This document shows positions 21,903 through 33,599 of a stretch of DNA of 64,000 nucleotides, piece after piece. The notes beneath the pieces are model-generated. The model was not told the origin of the DNA. It made no database searches and saw only the letters and a program-made list of their open reading frames with translations. The first letter of the stretch is position 1; each line of letters opens with the position of its first letter. Both the position numbers and the translations under genes were made by a program. The stretch is from Brienomyrus brachyistius. Lineage: Eukaryota; Chordata; Actinopteri; Osteoglossiformes; Mormyridae. The stretch is from positions 11,490,536-11,554,535 of the forward strand of contig NC_064534.1 in assembly GCF_023856365.1 (NCBI RefSeq), given 5' to 3'.

Positions 21903-23798
21903 ATGGAACACACCGAGAGGGAGGGGACCACACCAGGTCTTGATGGTGACCCCTCACGCAGTGAAAGTGGAGGGAATCAATGCCTGGATCCATCAAGTCC
22001 ACTGCAGACGCGTGTCCGACCCTGGTGGTTCTTTCGAGACTGGCCCCTGAAAGGGTCACAACTGTGTTGCCTTGCCATGATAGCCATTTTTATTGTTATA
22101 GTTATATTTGGGATTGATGCTATATTGTGGTGGAGAACTGCTTATTCCAGTTGTGTCACCTGCTGTATTGCAATAGAGCCCACGACCGGTTTTGGACCGA
22201 GGGAAAAGGCAGGTGATGGATGCCAGTGCTGATGCCAACGCTGTGGAGCTTTTGGCCCGAGCAGTGACTGCTGAGCTGAATATTTCAAACTGCTGGGTTT
22301 GCCATTATATGCCCCACACTTCTGTCGGCCCTTTGTCTGTAACGGCTGGGCTGCTGACCCGCGAGCTACGGTCATCGTCCTCAACTCCACCACCACCTGT
22401 ATCTTGCGTTTCTGGTATTGTTGTTAAGTCGCGGGCAGTGGAGGCGGCCCTTGTGAACCGCATGACCGATTACAACAGGAGTATGCTGAGAACAATCCAA
22501 TCCTCCATCTGACTCAGGCAGATCAGTCTAATCACTGGGGCTTCACTACAGTCCATTTGCTGGTAGGCATGAATAAAACAATAGAGGCCTGGGTTTGCTC
22601 AGCCCAGGTAATTATCACGTGGGCTGTTTGTAAGGCAGGGGAGGCTGGGGACCCCGAGCGCTACGGCGCACGGGTGCAAGAACTGACTGTACCTGCTCTG
22701 CGATGCCGACGAAGCCCTGATAATTGTTCTTATTCTGCAGTGTCCTGTCCATCGGACTCGACCGTGATGGCGAAGGGAGTGACGCCGCCTGAGGATGGCT
22801 TGGCTGTCATCCCTGTGTATTTCCGTCTGTCTAATTCAGCCCAGTCTCGAACCCCTTCCTCCCCACCTGTTCACTGTAAGGCTTATGTTAACTTCTCTGT
22901 CCTTGTTGATGTCCTGCTAGTGGCACCGCCGCGTTCTGCGTTTATCTGTGGTCGCAAGGACTCCCTTAAAGGTTACACTGTTTTGTCTCTTTCAAAAGCG
23001 AAGGCTGATTGGTATTGTTATCTAGCTTATCTTGTTCCTCCTATTCGCGTGGTGCCCAGGGCGCAGATGTCATTAGCCGTGCGTGCATATACACGCAGCA
23101 GACGGTCTCTTAGTCGGACTGAGCAATGGTTTGGGGTGTTTATTCCATCGGTTGGGGTGGCAGACCTTCAGACAGAGGTGGCTGCCCTGCAGACTGCAGT
23201 TGAAAAGGTGGCCAATCAAACGCTTGACACCGTGAAGGTCGCCTCGGGTGAATTGTCGGCGGTTAGGCAGGTAGCCCTGCAAAACCGTATGGCATTGGAT
23301 CTCCTGTTGGCTGAGAAAGGTGGAGTTTGTGCTATTGTGGGGAGAGAGTGTTGCACGTACATCCCTGATTCCACTCAGGCTGTGCAGGATCTAGAGGACG
23401 TGGTGCACAAGCAGATGTCTGAGATACACAAAGAGCATGGCCTGTTTGAGTACAGCTGGGACTATTGGTTCTCCTCACTGATTCCAGGTTTATCTGGGGT
23501 GTTCAGACCCTTAGTTTTTAGTGTAGTGTTCTTGCTTGTAGTATTGCTGCTAATCTTTTTGCTGTTTAGGTGTTGTTCTAGTATTCTGTCTTCCCAGGCA
23601 AATTCTGTTATGTTCCTACGGGCTCCCCCTCTTCCCTACGCGGATGATCCTCTTCTTCCCGCCTGGTTCTACGACCCTCAGCCCCAGGTTGTCATCAATG
23701 TGACCAGCAACGCCAACACCGCTGGTGACTCCTGTTCCATCCAGCCGCCACCAACCACTGCACATTGGTCCGGCATTTTACTACGCTGCGGACTCTGA
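21903..23798 (+). pseudogene. env: Retroviral envelope gene, gamma-type, two frameshifts
   Basis: The first frame starts MEHTEREG at 21,903 with an N-terminal hydrophobic leader (LCCLAMIAIFIVIVIF) and ends at 22,232. A second frame then carries NCWVC (22,291-22,302), the CXXC motif of covalently linked surface subunits, and ends at 22,512. From about 22,500 the original frame resumes and stays open to 23,798. It has a furin-type RSRR (about 23,095), a fusion-peptide-like FGVFIPSVGV, a heptad-repeat stretch, a CX6CC motif (about 23,328-23,354), a membrane span (about 23,510-23,580) and a cytoplasmic tail. CXXC plus CX6CC is diagnostic of gamma-type Env. Broken by two shifts and not functional as one protein. 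Confidence 0.88.
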
Positions 23799-23830
23799 TT
23801 GTTTGTGAACTGTGCAGATCTCGCATGTTC

Positions 23831-23842
23831 AAAAGGGGGGAA
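23831..23842 (+). promoter_or_regulatory. Retroviral polypurine tract
   Basis: aaaaggggggaa lies immediately before the TGTGG start of the 3' LTR, as expected for the plus-strand primer site. Confidence 0.75.
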
Positions 23843-24640
23843 TGTGGAAGTAAAATTGGACATCAGTAGGTCCGGGAGGTTGGCATATTGGGTCTGTTAT
23901 GTCTTAGGCCTTAGGCAAGAAGAGATTGTTTTGAATACTGTGTGACCTCGCTTCACGATAGCTGCCTGCAGTAAGTTCCGCAGACCCTGAAGAAAGCTCG
24001 GACCTTGGAGAGGCAGACAGTAGAACAAAAGGGGGGTGAGGGGGGGAGAAACCACCTGCAGGAAGAGATTCGAAGCTGCCCCAACTGGTGCACAACGAGT
24101 TATAGCTTTATAAAATAGTTGTGGCAGACAATATATAGCAAGCTATGCAGTAGTGCAAATGTATAAGTAATTATGTTAATCATACTAATCATATGTTAAC
24201 CATGTATTTGCAGTGATTCAATGACAAGGACGTCAATATGTTAATCATTAATCAATAGAACACCCAAACATTAATAGTGATTCAGTGTCATATGATCAAT
24301 ATCTATATTCATATCTCAAGTAGGAGCCCAGCAGTCGAGACATGTTCTGGTAAACTGAGCTAGATGGGTGGATCTTACCTTGCCACCAAGGTAAACCAAT
24401 AGAGCAGGAGAATGGTGTTTGTTATACGTTTGAGCTCAGTTTGTTGGTGTTTCGTGACCAATCAGGACTTAGAAGTCCTTATTGGGAATTGGGAGTTATG
24501 GTTTATCAGCTGGTTGCTCTGTGTGCTCCGGGTGACTTGGTACCAAGTGTGACGGGAGGCTTTGCTGGAATTGCTGGAATAAAAGAGATTTCCTTTACTC
24601 ACCAAACTGAGAGGTCCGACTTTTATTTTAAGTGTTATAT
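23843..24640 (+). mobile_element. 3' LTR of the ERV mosaic
   Basis: Begins TGTGGAAGTAAAATTGG directly after the polypurine tract. It contains a tttataaaatag TATA-like sequence near 24,105 and aataaa at 24,578. The right edge is not clear: no convincing CA end or target duplication was found, so the end is approximate. Confidence 0.65.
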
Positions 24641-24649
24641 TTAAAATTT

Positions 24650-26195
24650 TGATTTTGATTTGAGTTTGATTCTCTATTAAGTGCTTTGGGCCAACCATGG
24701 ACCAAGGTATTGTATAAAATTGAATTCAATATACTTGAATTAAATTTTTCTCACAGATTTTGTCTGCGTGTTCACTTTGTGCAAGTCAACAGGCAGACAA
24801 AGTGGCGTGTATATCAGGACTTCATCTAGCATCGTAAATCTACACATAATACGCTGTGCGACTCGACATCAGACTGTCCAGTACATGAATCTCTGGGTGG
24901 AAATGCTGGATTCACCATTTGTGGCAGCGACAATCCCACCACATTTAAAAATGATTTGCGTCATCTTAGGTTATTTAGATACATCTTAGGTTTAGATCAC
25001 CAATCAGTGGTTTACACAGATAAACAATGACAACTGATGAATGTTGATTGGTGCGATAAATTGGGAAATACAGACAGGAGCTTATTTGTTGACCCAGAAT
25101 TAAGGCTTGCACTCAGAAAATGTGCTTCGCATTCACTGGCAATGCCGTCAGTCCCTGTATAAGCTCATTTCACCACTGGAGGGCTCCCTCATCCTGCTCT
25201 ACAATGCAACCTATTTTGCTGTAGGTTTTTTTTTTTCACTGGCCACTGGACCTTCCCACCTCATTAATGGCCATTAATCCCCCAACTGAGCATACTGGAA
25301 ATTCTAGCAAATTTCAACTCTTTAGCTCATAGTTAAAATTTATTTTAAACTAGCTTAGCCTTCCTTTGTGTGAGAATACAATGAGCAGTGGCCAGTGACT
25401 GAACTGTAGCAGAACTAAAGAAATAATACCAGTGAGCAGTGCCAGTACCTTCTCACAGTGGGTACCCGGGCAAACAGCCCTAGTGAATGGTGACTTACAC
25501 ACACGCAGACAGAGGACGTCATCCGTGCGGGTGACAGGAGGTGTCATCAGGCCGCAACCTCCCGGGCCTGACTCCTCCCACCTCCCACTCTGGTGTGTGT
25601 TACACTTTAGTGCTTTTTGAAGTGTATATTTACATAATCTGATTAAAATGTGGGGCAGCAGCCCATAAAAAGTGCTTCACAGGAGAGGGCATTGCCCAGT
25701 CCTCAGACCTCCCCCCCCCCCCCCTCCATTCCCACCCCTCCAGCCTGCACCTGCAGCCATGGCGGGGCCGTTCTGCAGTGGAAGATAAGGTGGTGGAGCA
25801 GCGAGAGAGAGTGAGGGAGAAAGGCAGAGTGGGCGAGCAAAACACGCATAATATGAATCAGTTTAGTAGGATAAAGAGCTCAGGAGCAAACGCTTGGCAG
25901 CCACATTCTGAGAGCCTTTCTCATGTGTCCTCAGCCTGGAAGAGAGGCAGCGGCATGGCCCATTGTGATAGCAGGCTCACACAGTGTGCTACGCACAGAT
26001 AAGGAAATGTGCCCTCAATAGGCCATTACCTCGAGCCTCTAGAGGGAATAGCCTATCAGAAACGTGCACTTGGGTGGACACTAACAGAATACGAAGTGGA
26101 CTTTTACGGGCACAGTGGAGTCATCTGGCTGAAGTGACAGGTTCCGTGCGACATATGACAGGTATTCTAGTGTAGTCCATTCACAGCAAACAATG
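24650..26195. other. Non-coding stretch, no gene recognised
   Basis: Contains short poly-T and poly-C runs (about 25,225 and 25,708-25,724) and small unsupported ORFs. Nothing assignable was seen. Confidence 0.5.
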
Positions 26196-26386
26196 TGTGC
26201 ATTACACACACACACACACGCATGCACACGCACACACACAAACACACACACATGTAAGGTATACCTATCCTTATGGGGCCGGTCCCCATAAGGGAAAAAA
26301 AATTATATTTATCACGTTATGGGGACATTGTGTCCCCATAACGATAGGTATACCCGCCCTCAACACACACACACACACACACACAT
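26196..26386. repeat. (CA)n tracts flanking a double hairpin repeat
   Basis: CA-rich microsatellites lie on both sides of an inverted-repeat element. GGTATACCTATC (26,259) is mirrored by GATAGGTATACC (to 26,354). Inside are two further hairpins, ccttatgggg/ccccataagg (26,268-26,292) and cgttatgggg/ccccataacg (26,315-26,343). The form is MITE-like. No coding sequence. Confidence 0.65.
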
Positions 26387-26399
26387 ACATCCAAAGGCC

Positions 26400-29300
26400 A
26401 CTTTATTAGGTAAATACAAACAGTTACTCATGTGGTACAACTCAATACATGCAGCATGCAGACATCTCTGAAATAACCACCATCATTGGATTTTCATGCA
26501 GAGTTTACAGAGGATGGTAATACAAAAAAATATCGTCAAGAAAGGAGTACTACTGTAGTTACTATAGTAAAGACACTGTGTCAATGGCAGGTTGGAAGAC
26601 AATGGGCCGGCTTGTTAAAGCTAACAGGAAGGTCAAACGTGCAAAAACGACAGTTTCGAGTAGGAAGTGGTGTTTAGAAAGGAATCCCTGAACTCATCAA
26701 CCACTGAAGTGGTTCTGGAAACATAGGAAGAAGATTGTTTCTGGTATGGTGTATGTCACTTAATAAATTGGCCGTTGAGTGTGAAAAGAGTAAATCATCT
26801 GAAAAGAGTAAATCATTTGGGTAAAACTGTAAATGCTGTCTTCATAAAATGCGTTGGCTAAATACATTGAATGCTTCTATATTATAAGCCACTGCAAACT
26901 TGTACCGGAGCAGCTGGAAGGTGAACGGAAAGATAGTCAACAAAAATTAGAATGTATCTGACACAGCCGTACGTATCATGGGATGTACAGTAGCCAGAAA
27001 CAAAAGCGAAGTATTATAACGTGAAGAGTACTACAACAGTCATGAATGTGTCAGCTGCCTGTTCCTGGCAACTCTGTGTGTTCAGCTGCAGCTGTGATCT
27101 GTGTTAGCAGGACTGACGGTGTGGGTGCTGAAGTCTGAAGGCAGGGCTACGACTGTGTGCTTTAAGCTGGGTGCACATGAAACCCATGACAAACAGACAG
27201 CTCCTGTCCATTGTGTAATTTTGCCATGGAACACGCTAGGTTGACTAGGGGAGTTTGGTTGACATACAGCCTGGTCAGAGAGTCGTCTCACCAACTAGCT
27301 TCAACACTGGTTCAGCATGCTCAATCAGTCAAGACGGCGCCAACCGTGTCCAACCACGCCACGCAAATCGGCATGACAGGCTGTTACCAACATTCACCAA
27401 CAACCAGACAGCTTCAGACAATGAAAATTGGCTGGGTGTGTTCCTGGCTTTAAACTGACAGTGTCTTGCGTCTTACTTCAGACTCTCAGCGGGGCCGCTG
27501 GTAGGTATACCATTAAAGCGACTAATGATATAGACATTTCACTGTTTATCTTCTGCCATGTTAAGGTCAGCCATACCAAAAGGGGAGATTTAATACTCGG
27601 AAAATTATTCCATTATATCAGATTTATGAAAAGAAGACAGGAAGAAATGGGAGGACTAAATGGATAGCTCTGGACCGTAGAGTTCAGTCAGTGGGCATTA
27701 AATATGCTAAGTCATGGATTAAACAAACAGCGCTTTGTTGTCCTGCAAAGCACATCTCAGGGTCTTGGCCACACCCCTTTTGAAGTTCAGCCTTTTTGGC
27801 TCATGATGGTCAGAAAGAGGGTCGAGGGCATCACTGCAGGCCAACCTCTGACTCCAGGTCACAAGTTAAGCTGTCCTTTCATTCTCTGTCCTCACTGCTT
27901 TCGGACATGACCCAGGGGTCATCACTGTGCTCGTCTGGGGATCAAAGGCTGTGTAATGGACCATTAGTACTGCCCATTGGCTAGGGAACTGACTTCTATA
28001 GAACATTTCAAGGAGAAAACATTTAAAAGAGAATGGCCCATAATTCATTCATAGATTTGCAAACCACAGTCAGCGTAGCAAAGATGTTTGTTTTAAAGGA
28101 AAATTCAATCAGTCCTTCGTCAACTCTATTTCACAGCGTTAAATAACATTGTGAATGATTAAAAAAACGACAAATCCTGAAATTTGTTTTTACTCCTTTA
28201 GATAGCAATGATAGAATGGTATTCTTCAGAATTCCAGATAAGCAAAGGGGGTATTTTCACACATTTCTATTGACAAATAAATACAATTATAATAAATACA
28301 TTTCAACATAAAAACAAATCCAATAGAATTAACATGGAAAACAATACAGATATCGATATAATGTTAAATATTAATAGCCAACCCATGAGAAAAATTGATC
28401 AGAAAAAAACAACAATCTTTGGCTACATAGTTCTTGTACAAACAGCAAATTAAGCTGTGATATGCAGTGATTAAACTGAATTATACATATTACTAAAAGG
28501 ATTGTCTATTTTCCCACAAGTCTAATCCCTGATGCCCCAATAAATAGACAAAAAAATCCTACATATTATTCCTATGGTCCTTGTTGATGAGATGAGCTTG
28601 TCTTTATGGGTCCACACAGCACTGTTTATAGCCAAAGCAGAGCTCTACCCCAGCCAGTCATCACCGTTCCTGGCTTTTGTTAAGCACCGTCTTTCTTTCC
28701 TATTGACATTTAAACAGAACAAGGCATCCGGGCTCCCTTTGTCTTTTGTGTGAACTCACTGCTGCCCTTGATGAGATGGTTAGGGAATCTTCCTTGTTTC
28801 CCTCAAATCTCCCAGCAGTCCTTGACAAGAATTTATTTTATGTGTTTCAGATATATGCTTGAATGCATCAAATGATGAATTCTCTCTTTTGGTGTCAGGT
28901 TCCTGATTTTATTTGCTTGCAGGATATCCCTGCTGTGCAAGGCTGTGTGATGTGTGCGATCTGTCGTATCTAAAACAGACTGACCTTATATATAATTAGG
29001 ACTAGAATCCCTGGATATGTGCAAGTGCTAAGCTGGCCACAAAGGTTCGGTATACCCCAGTTAAAGTATCGAATCCTGGTTGAAGACCAGCGGCCAATCC
29101 CAACGGAATATCCTCTAACCGTGTTCGGAAAAAACCCCCCTACTCATCTTCTCAAGAGCTCAGCCTGGCTGGGGATAGAACTGGGTTGTGGTAAGATGGA
29201 ATGGAGGTGGCGCGAAGATGGGATGCATTGGCACTGGTTTGGCAGCAGTTCTGGTAGGCTGAACATGTACAGAGACAGCAGGGCCACATGAGGAGGGGGG
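26400..29300. other. Non-coding stretch downstream of tal2
   Basis: No gene recognised. The right end is presumably the tal2 3' UTR, but I could not place a polyadenylation site with confidence. Confidence 0.45.
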
Positions 29301-29309
29301 GAGGGGGGG

Positions 29310-29600
29310 CTACCAGGCCTCAGAGCTGTCACAGCTGGAGCCGGGAGAAGGGGCTTCTGTGTCACTGGCCAGGCCCTGGGCTGAGTGCAGGATGCTGAGC
29401 AGGGTGGGCCGCCCCCCCTGACGCTCCAGCAGCTGCACCAGGAAGCCGATATAGCGCATGGCCAGGCGCAGGATCTCGTTCTTGCTCAGCTTCTTCTCCG
29501 GGGGGTGGGTGGGGAGGAGCTTGCGCAGCTCAGCGAAGGCACTGTTGACGTTCTGCTGCCGCCAGCGCTCCCGTGTGTTGGTGAACACTTTCCTGGTCAT
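29310..29600 (-). CDS. tal2: TAL2 bHLH transcription factor
   Basis: Single coding exon of 96 residues on the minus strand. It starts [18 protein letters not shown] and carries the basic helix-loop-helix domain at about residues 2-60 ([31 protein letters not shown]). The remaining tail is short and Ser/Pro-rich and ends DSSEAW. The shortness and the MTRK start separate TAL2 (about 108 residues in mammals) from the longer TAL1 and LYL1. The family binds E-boxes as E-protein heterodimers; in fish tal2 acts in midbrain GABAergic neuron development. An acceptor at 29,671 and a donor at 30,646 connect it to an upstream non-coding exon with a TATA promoter. Poly-G lies just upstream of the ATG, on the plus strand. 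Confidence 0.95.
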   Translation of the reverse strand: MTRKVFTNTRERWRQQNVNSAFAELRKLLPTHPPEKKLSKNEILRLAMRYIGFLVQLLERQGGRPTLLSILHSAQGLASDTEAPSPGSSCDSSEAW

Positions 29601-29762
29601 GGTGAGGTGGCGTGGGCCTGGGGGGGGGTGGGGGGGGGGGGGCGGGAGTAGGGGAGTGTAGGCGTCTCGATCTGCAGAAAGAACCCGGGCAGCTGCTTAA
29701 CGACTAACACTATTTTTATTATGCCTTGTTGTTGGAGCCATGGGCTCTAATTGCACATTCCC

Positions 29763-29856
29763 TTAGTAATGTGAAAATACCTTAGTAATGTGAAAGTCCT
29801 TTAGTAATGTGAAAGTCCCTTAGTAATGTGAAAGTCCCTTAGTAATGTGAAAGTAA
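29763..29856. repeat. Short tandem repeat, about 18-19 bp unit
   Basis: About five copies of cttagtaatgtgaaagtc lie in the tal2 intron, directly abutting a foldback element. Confidence 0.85.
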
Positions 29857-29857
29857 G

Positions 29858-30036
29858 TTATAAGCAATCTTGGGTATTTCAGGTCCAGAAGCTGCAAATC
29901 CAGACTAAGATTTTGTTTCTACCGACCAGCTGAGTCCTCTGTGACTGTGACTCTTTTTGCACAGCTGGTTGGTAGAAACAAAATCTTGGTCTGGATTTGT
30001 AGCTTCTGGACCTGAAATGCCCAACACTGGTTATAA
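29858..30036. mobile_element. Foldback MITE in tal2 intron
   Basis: Long inverted arms face each other around a small loop. The left arm runs tgggtatttcaggtccagaa to accgaccagctg and the right arm cagctggttggtag to ttctggacctgaaatgccca. TTATAA occurs at both outer edges (29,858 and 30,031) and may be the target duplication. There is no ORF of its own. Confidence 0.75.
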
Positions 30037-30645
30037 GGTAACACTATTTGCATAGAACTGGAAAAATGAAATTTCTTAAACAAATTTTTGTTTAAATAAC
30101 TGGGTACATATGCACACATTACTGCGCAAGTTACTGACAGCAGCTGTTGTAGAATACTACTCATTTCTACAAACATAAACAGAATATAAACCGGAAAAGT
30201 ATTTCTGTAAGTAATCTGAATACCCCTGAAATTGAAGCGTATGTTTGCTTTAAAAGAAAGTCAAAATGTATTTTTTATGTTAAAATATATTGTATAGTTA
30301 TGCATTTAATAATACCTGCAGTAATGTCGTTCAAATGCATAGCTTTTTTTACAACAAATTATTAAACAAATTTAATACTTTCCATGCAATAAAATAAGTG
30401 AGTGCAGCCTAATAGAAATGAAACTGGAATATTGCAGCATATATATTTTAACATGCATGTTTTACAGTGAGACAGTGCCTTCCAGTGCATAATATTTACA
30501 GTATAACACAGAATGGCAGTATTTTTATAGTCTCGCGGATGTACTAGGGATTTGACATCACATGACGAGTCACATCATTTCTCATGCAGTTTAATGGTGT
30601 ACAATCTCGCCATGGCTATATGAATACGTGCAGACGCCTGCTCAC

Positions 30646-30850
30646 CTGTGGACTGGCGGATGCGATGCACAGTTGAGTCACTGCTCGCTCCGGCTTCCTA
30701 TGTCCGCTCCATACCCTTGGCTAGGTCTTAAAGATGTCCCCCACTGCTGGCTGCCAGAGCGGCTGACTCTGACCACAGCCTCTCGGTGATGGATTTCTGC
30801 GTGGTTTGTGCTGCTAGCTCTCTCTGGCCGCTCTCTATGCTAGCGCTCTC
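30646..30850 (-). other. tal2: Probable tal2 non-coding first exon
   Basis: On the minus strand, a TATA box (gctataaaaggggc) is followed about 30 bp later by the expected transcription start near 30,850. A good donor (ccacag|gtgagc) ends the exon at 30,646. The coding exon has a matching acceptor (tttctgcag) ending at 29,672. The exact 5' end is inferred. Confidence 0.6.
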
Positions 30851-30874
30851 TGTTGGAAGGGGAGGCACGCCTGC

Positions 30875-30888
30875 CCCTTTATAGCAGC
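30875..30888 (-). promoter_or_regulatory. TATA box of tal2
   Basis: ctataaaaggggc on the minus strand, in a locally GC-richer region, placed correctly for the predicted first exon. Confidence 0.6.
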
Positions 30889-30959
30889 TTGGACTTCATT
30901 GTGTGACGCGTGCTGCCCCTGGGCTCTTCCCACGGCCTGCTTTATGGCACGACAGGCAT

Positions 30960-32450
30960 TCATTTACATTACATTACGTTATGTACTTACTAAGCTTGCC
31001 ATGCAAAGCTAAAAACAATACAAGTATGCTAAGCTAGGAGATTTACAACGTATTTTCCTGTTAGCATCTGTGATAAAGTTGACGGTACCTGTGAGACCGC
31101 ATATTAACATGTATTACAGTCTAGTATTCTTCAATTGCAAGACAAAAAAATATGCAAAAAAGGGCCGTGTTGATCTGGTTATATATAGTCTCCATTAGCC
31201 AGTAATAGTTAATAATTATCAATTAGTTATTTCTGTTATTTTCTGCTATTTCTGTTATACTTAAAATTAATAAAACTGATAAAAACATAGCCATATGTTA
31301 GTAACGCTTCGCAAATTAATAAGCAGTTAATAAGTGTTATTGATTAAAAACCTTACAAAAGTATTAGCGGTGTCATTACAAAATGTGGCAGGAAGAATAT
31401 GACTATGCAGTTGGCATATGTATTTACAATTCTTTTGGCATCATAGTAAGAGGCATTGTGTGATGATCTCTAAGCCCAGACTAGCCTTTCCAGGTTTCTT
31501 ATGTTTTTGCGCAGCCATTGTTTTCCTTCATTGTTCTCCAGCTGCGTGTTTTTTACCTTAGCTGACAGTCTTATCCTGCCTTCAGAACTTTCGCAGTAAA
31601 TGCTAGAATTTCTCACACAAATGCCCGGTGCTACATCTTCATTCATTTTGAGGGCTGAGGAATAGTCTTAAAGAGATGCTCCAGAATGCAGTCAAGAGAA
31701 AGAGAGCTTCCGTGCCTTATGGCAGCAGAAAACCATACAATAGCAGAAGAAGGCTTTAGACAGTGTCGTGCAGTAATCTGGCTGAGCCATTTTGGGAGCA
31801 TAGGCATGGGGTAGAATGAGAGTGTGAGTCAACGGGGCAGCGTCACGAAGAGCCCAGGCAGGTCTGGAACCTGCTCTTGTCCTGTTACAGGCTCAGCCCA
31901 GTACTAAGGCCCCCCTATCGGCAAACCATCGCCACACTCTCTTCCCCACTTCCAGCCAGCTCAAATCAGAAATAATGTCTAGTTTAAGCAATTGTCACTG
32001 TTTCTCTCCACCCTTCAAGTGTCGTTTCAGAGATGCAGTCTTCCATGAAAGCCTCTCTGTGTGGAGTATGAATTTACATAATCCGATTACCAAAGGGATT
32101 ATCCGGTAGCCCGTAGCACAGGCCCAGTGGGCCCAGCTGAATGGGTTGCATTCAGTGGCCAGCGGCGCGTCCGACAGTTGCACCTGCAGTGTACCCTCTT
32201 TTTCAGACTTGCGAGAAGAGCAGCAACACCCCCCCCCCCAAATGAAAACCAGCAGTAGACACCCCACTCAGGAACCCACAAACTTCGGACTCCCCCATCA
32301 TATCCAGGAAGCCTCCACAGTTTCTCACTCCAGATCATGTGGCTTTGCTTACCTTCATTCATCCTTTCCTAGTCCCCTGACTGTCTACCCAAGTATGTCC
32401 ATTACTTACCAAGTTCTTCCTGTCCAACCCGGTCTGTCTGTTACTTATTA
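30960..32450. other. Non-coding stretch upstream of tal2
   Basis: AT-rich sequence without a recognised gene. A short C run occurs at 32,229-32,239. Confidence 0.5.
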
Positions 32451-32459
32451 TGTTCTTCT

Positions 32460-33560
32460 TTTCCACCTCATCTGTCCATTCCTTATCTTGTTGTTCCTGT
32501 CCATCCCCGACTGTCCATTCCTTATCACGTTGTTCCTGTCCATCCCCCGACTGTCCATTCCTTATCATGTTGTTCCTGTCCATCCCCCGACTGTCCATTC
32601 CTTATCTTGTTGTTCCTGACCATCTCCTGACTGTCCATTCCTTATCACGTTGTTCCTGACCATCCCCGACTGTCCATTCCTTATCATGTTGTTCCTGACC
32701 ATCCCCCGACTGTCCATTCCTTATCACGTTGTTCCTGACCATCCCCGACTGTCCATTCCTTATCATGTTGTTCCTGACCATCCCCCGACTGTCCATTCCT
32801 TATCACGTTGTTCCTGACCATCCCCGACTGTCCATTCCTTATCACGTTGTTCCTGACCATCCCCGACTGTCCATTCCTTAGGTTGTTGCTCCTGTCCATC
32901 CCCTGACTGTCCATTCCTCATCTTGTTGTTCCTGACCATCCCCGACTGTCCATTCCTTATCATGTTGTTCCTGTCCATCCCCCGACTGTCCATTCCTTAT
33001 CACGTTGTTCCTGTCCATCCCCCGACTGTCCATTCCTTATCATGCAGTTACTGTCCATCCCCCGACTGTCCATTCCTTATCATGTTGTTCCTGTCCATCC
33101 CCCGACTGTCCATTCCTTATCATGTTGTTCCTGTCCATCCCCCGACTGTCCATTCCTTATCATGTTGTTCCTGTCCATCCCCTGACTGTCCATTCCTTAT
33201 CACGTTGTTCCTGTCCATCCCCCGACTGTCCATTCCTTATCACGTTGTTCCTGTCCATCCCCCGACTGTCCATTCCTTATCACGTTGTTCCTGTCCATCC
33301 CCTGACTATTCATTCCTTATCATGTTGTTACTGTCCATCCCCCGACTGTCCATTCCCTATCATGTTGTTCCTGACCATCCCCCCACTGACCATTCCTTAT
33401 CATGTGGTTCCTGTCCATTCCCTGACTAATCATTCCTTATCTTGTTGTTCCTCTCCATTCCTTATTTTGTTTTTCCTGACCATCCCCCGACTGTCCATTC
33501 CTTAAATATTGTTCCTGTCCATCCCCTGACTGTCCATTCCTTATCATGTTATACCTGCCC
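32460..33560. repeat. 40-bp satellite array
   Basis: About 27 head-to-tail copies of a 40-bp unit (core gactgtccattccttatcat then gttgttcctgtccatccccc). Sub-variants alternate at two positions (cacgtt or catgtt; ctgacc or ctgtcc), giving a mild higher-order pattern. The repeat creates long open frames on both strands that I do not regard as genes. Confidence 0.95.
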
Positions 33561-33599
33561 ATTGTCTCTCGGTCCCTTGTCTGTCCACCCTAATTTTGT

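Noticed and set aside
32359..33505. Overlapping ORFs of 70-168 codons on both strands
   Set aside because: They arise from the 40-bp satellite. Both strands are open and no non-repeat protein sequence is present.
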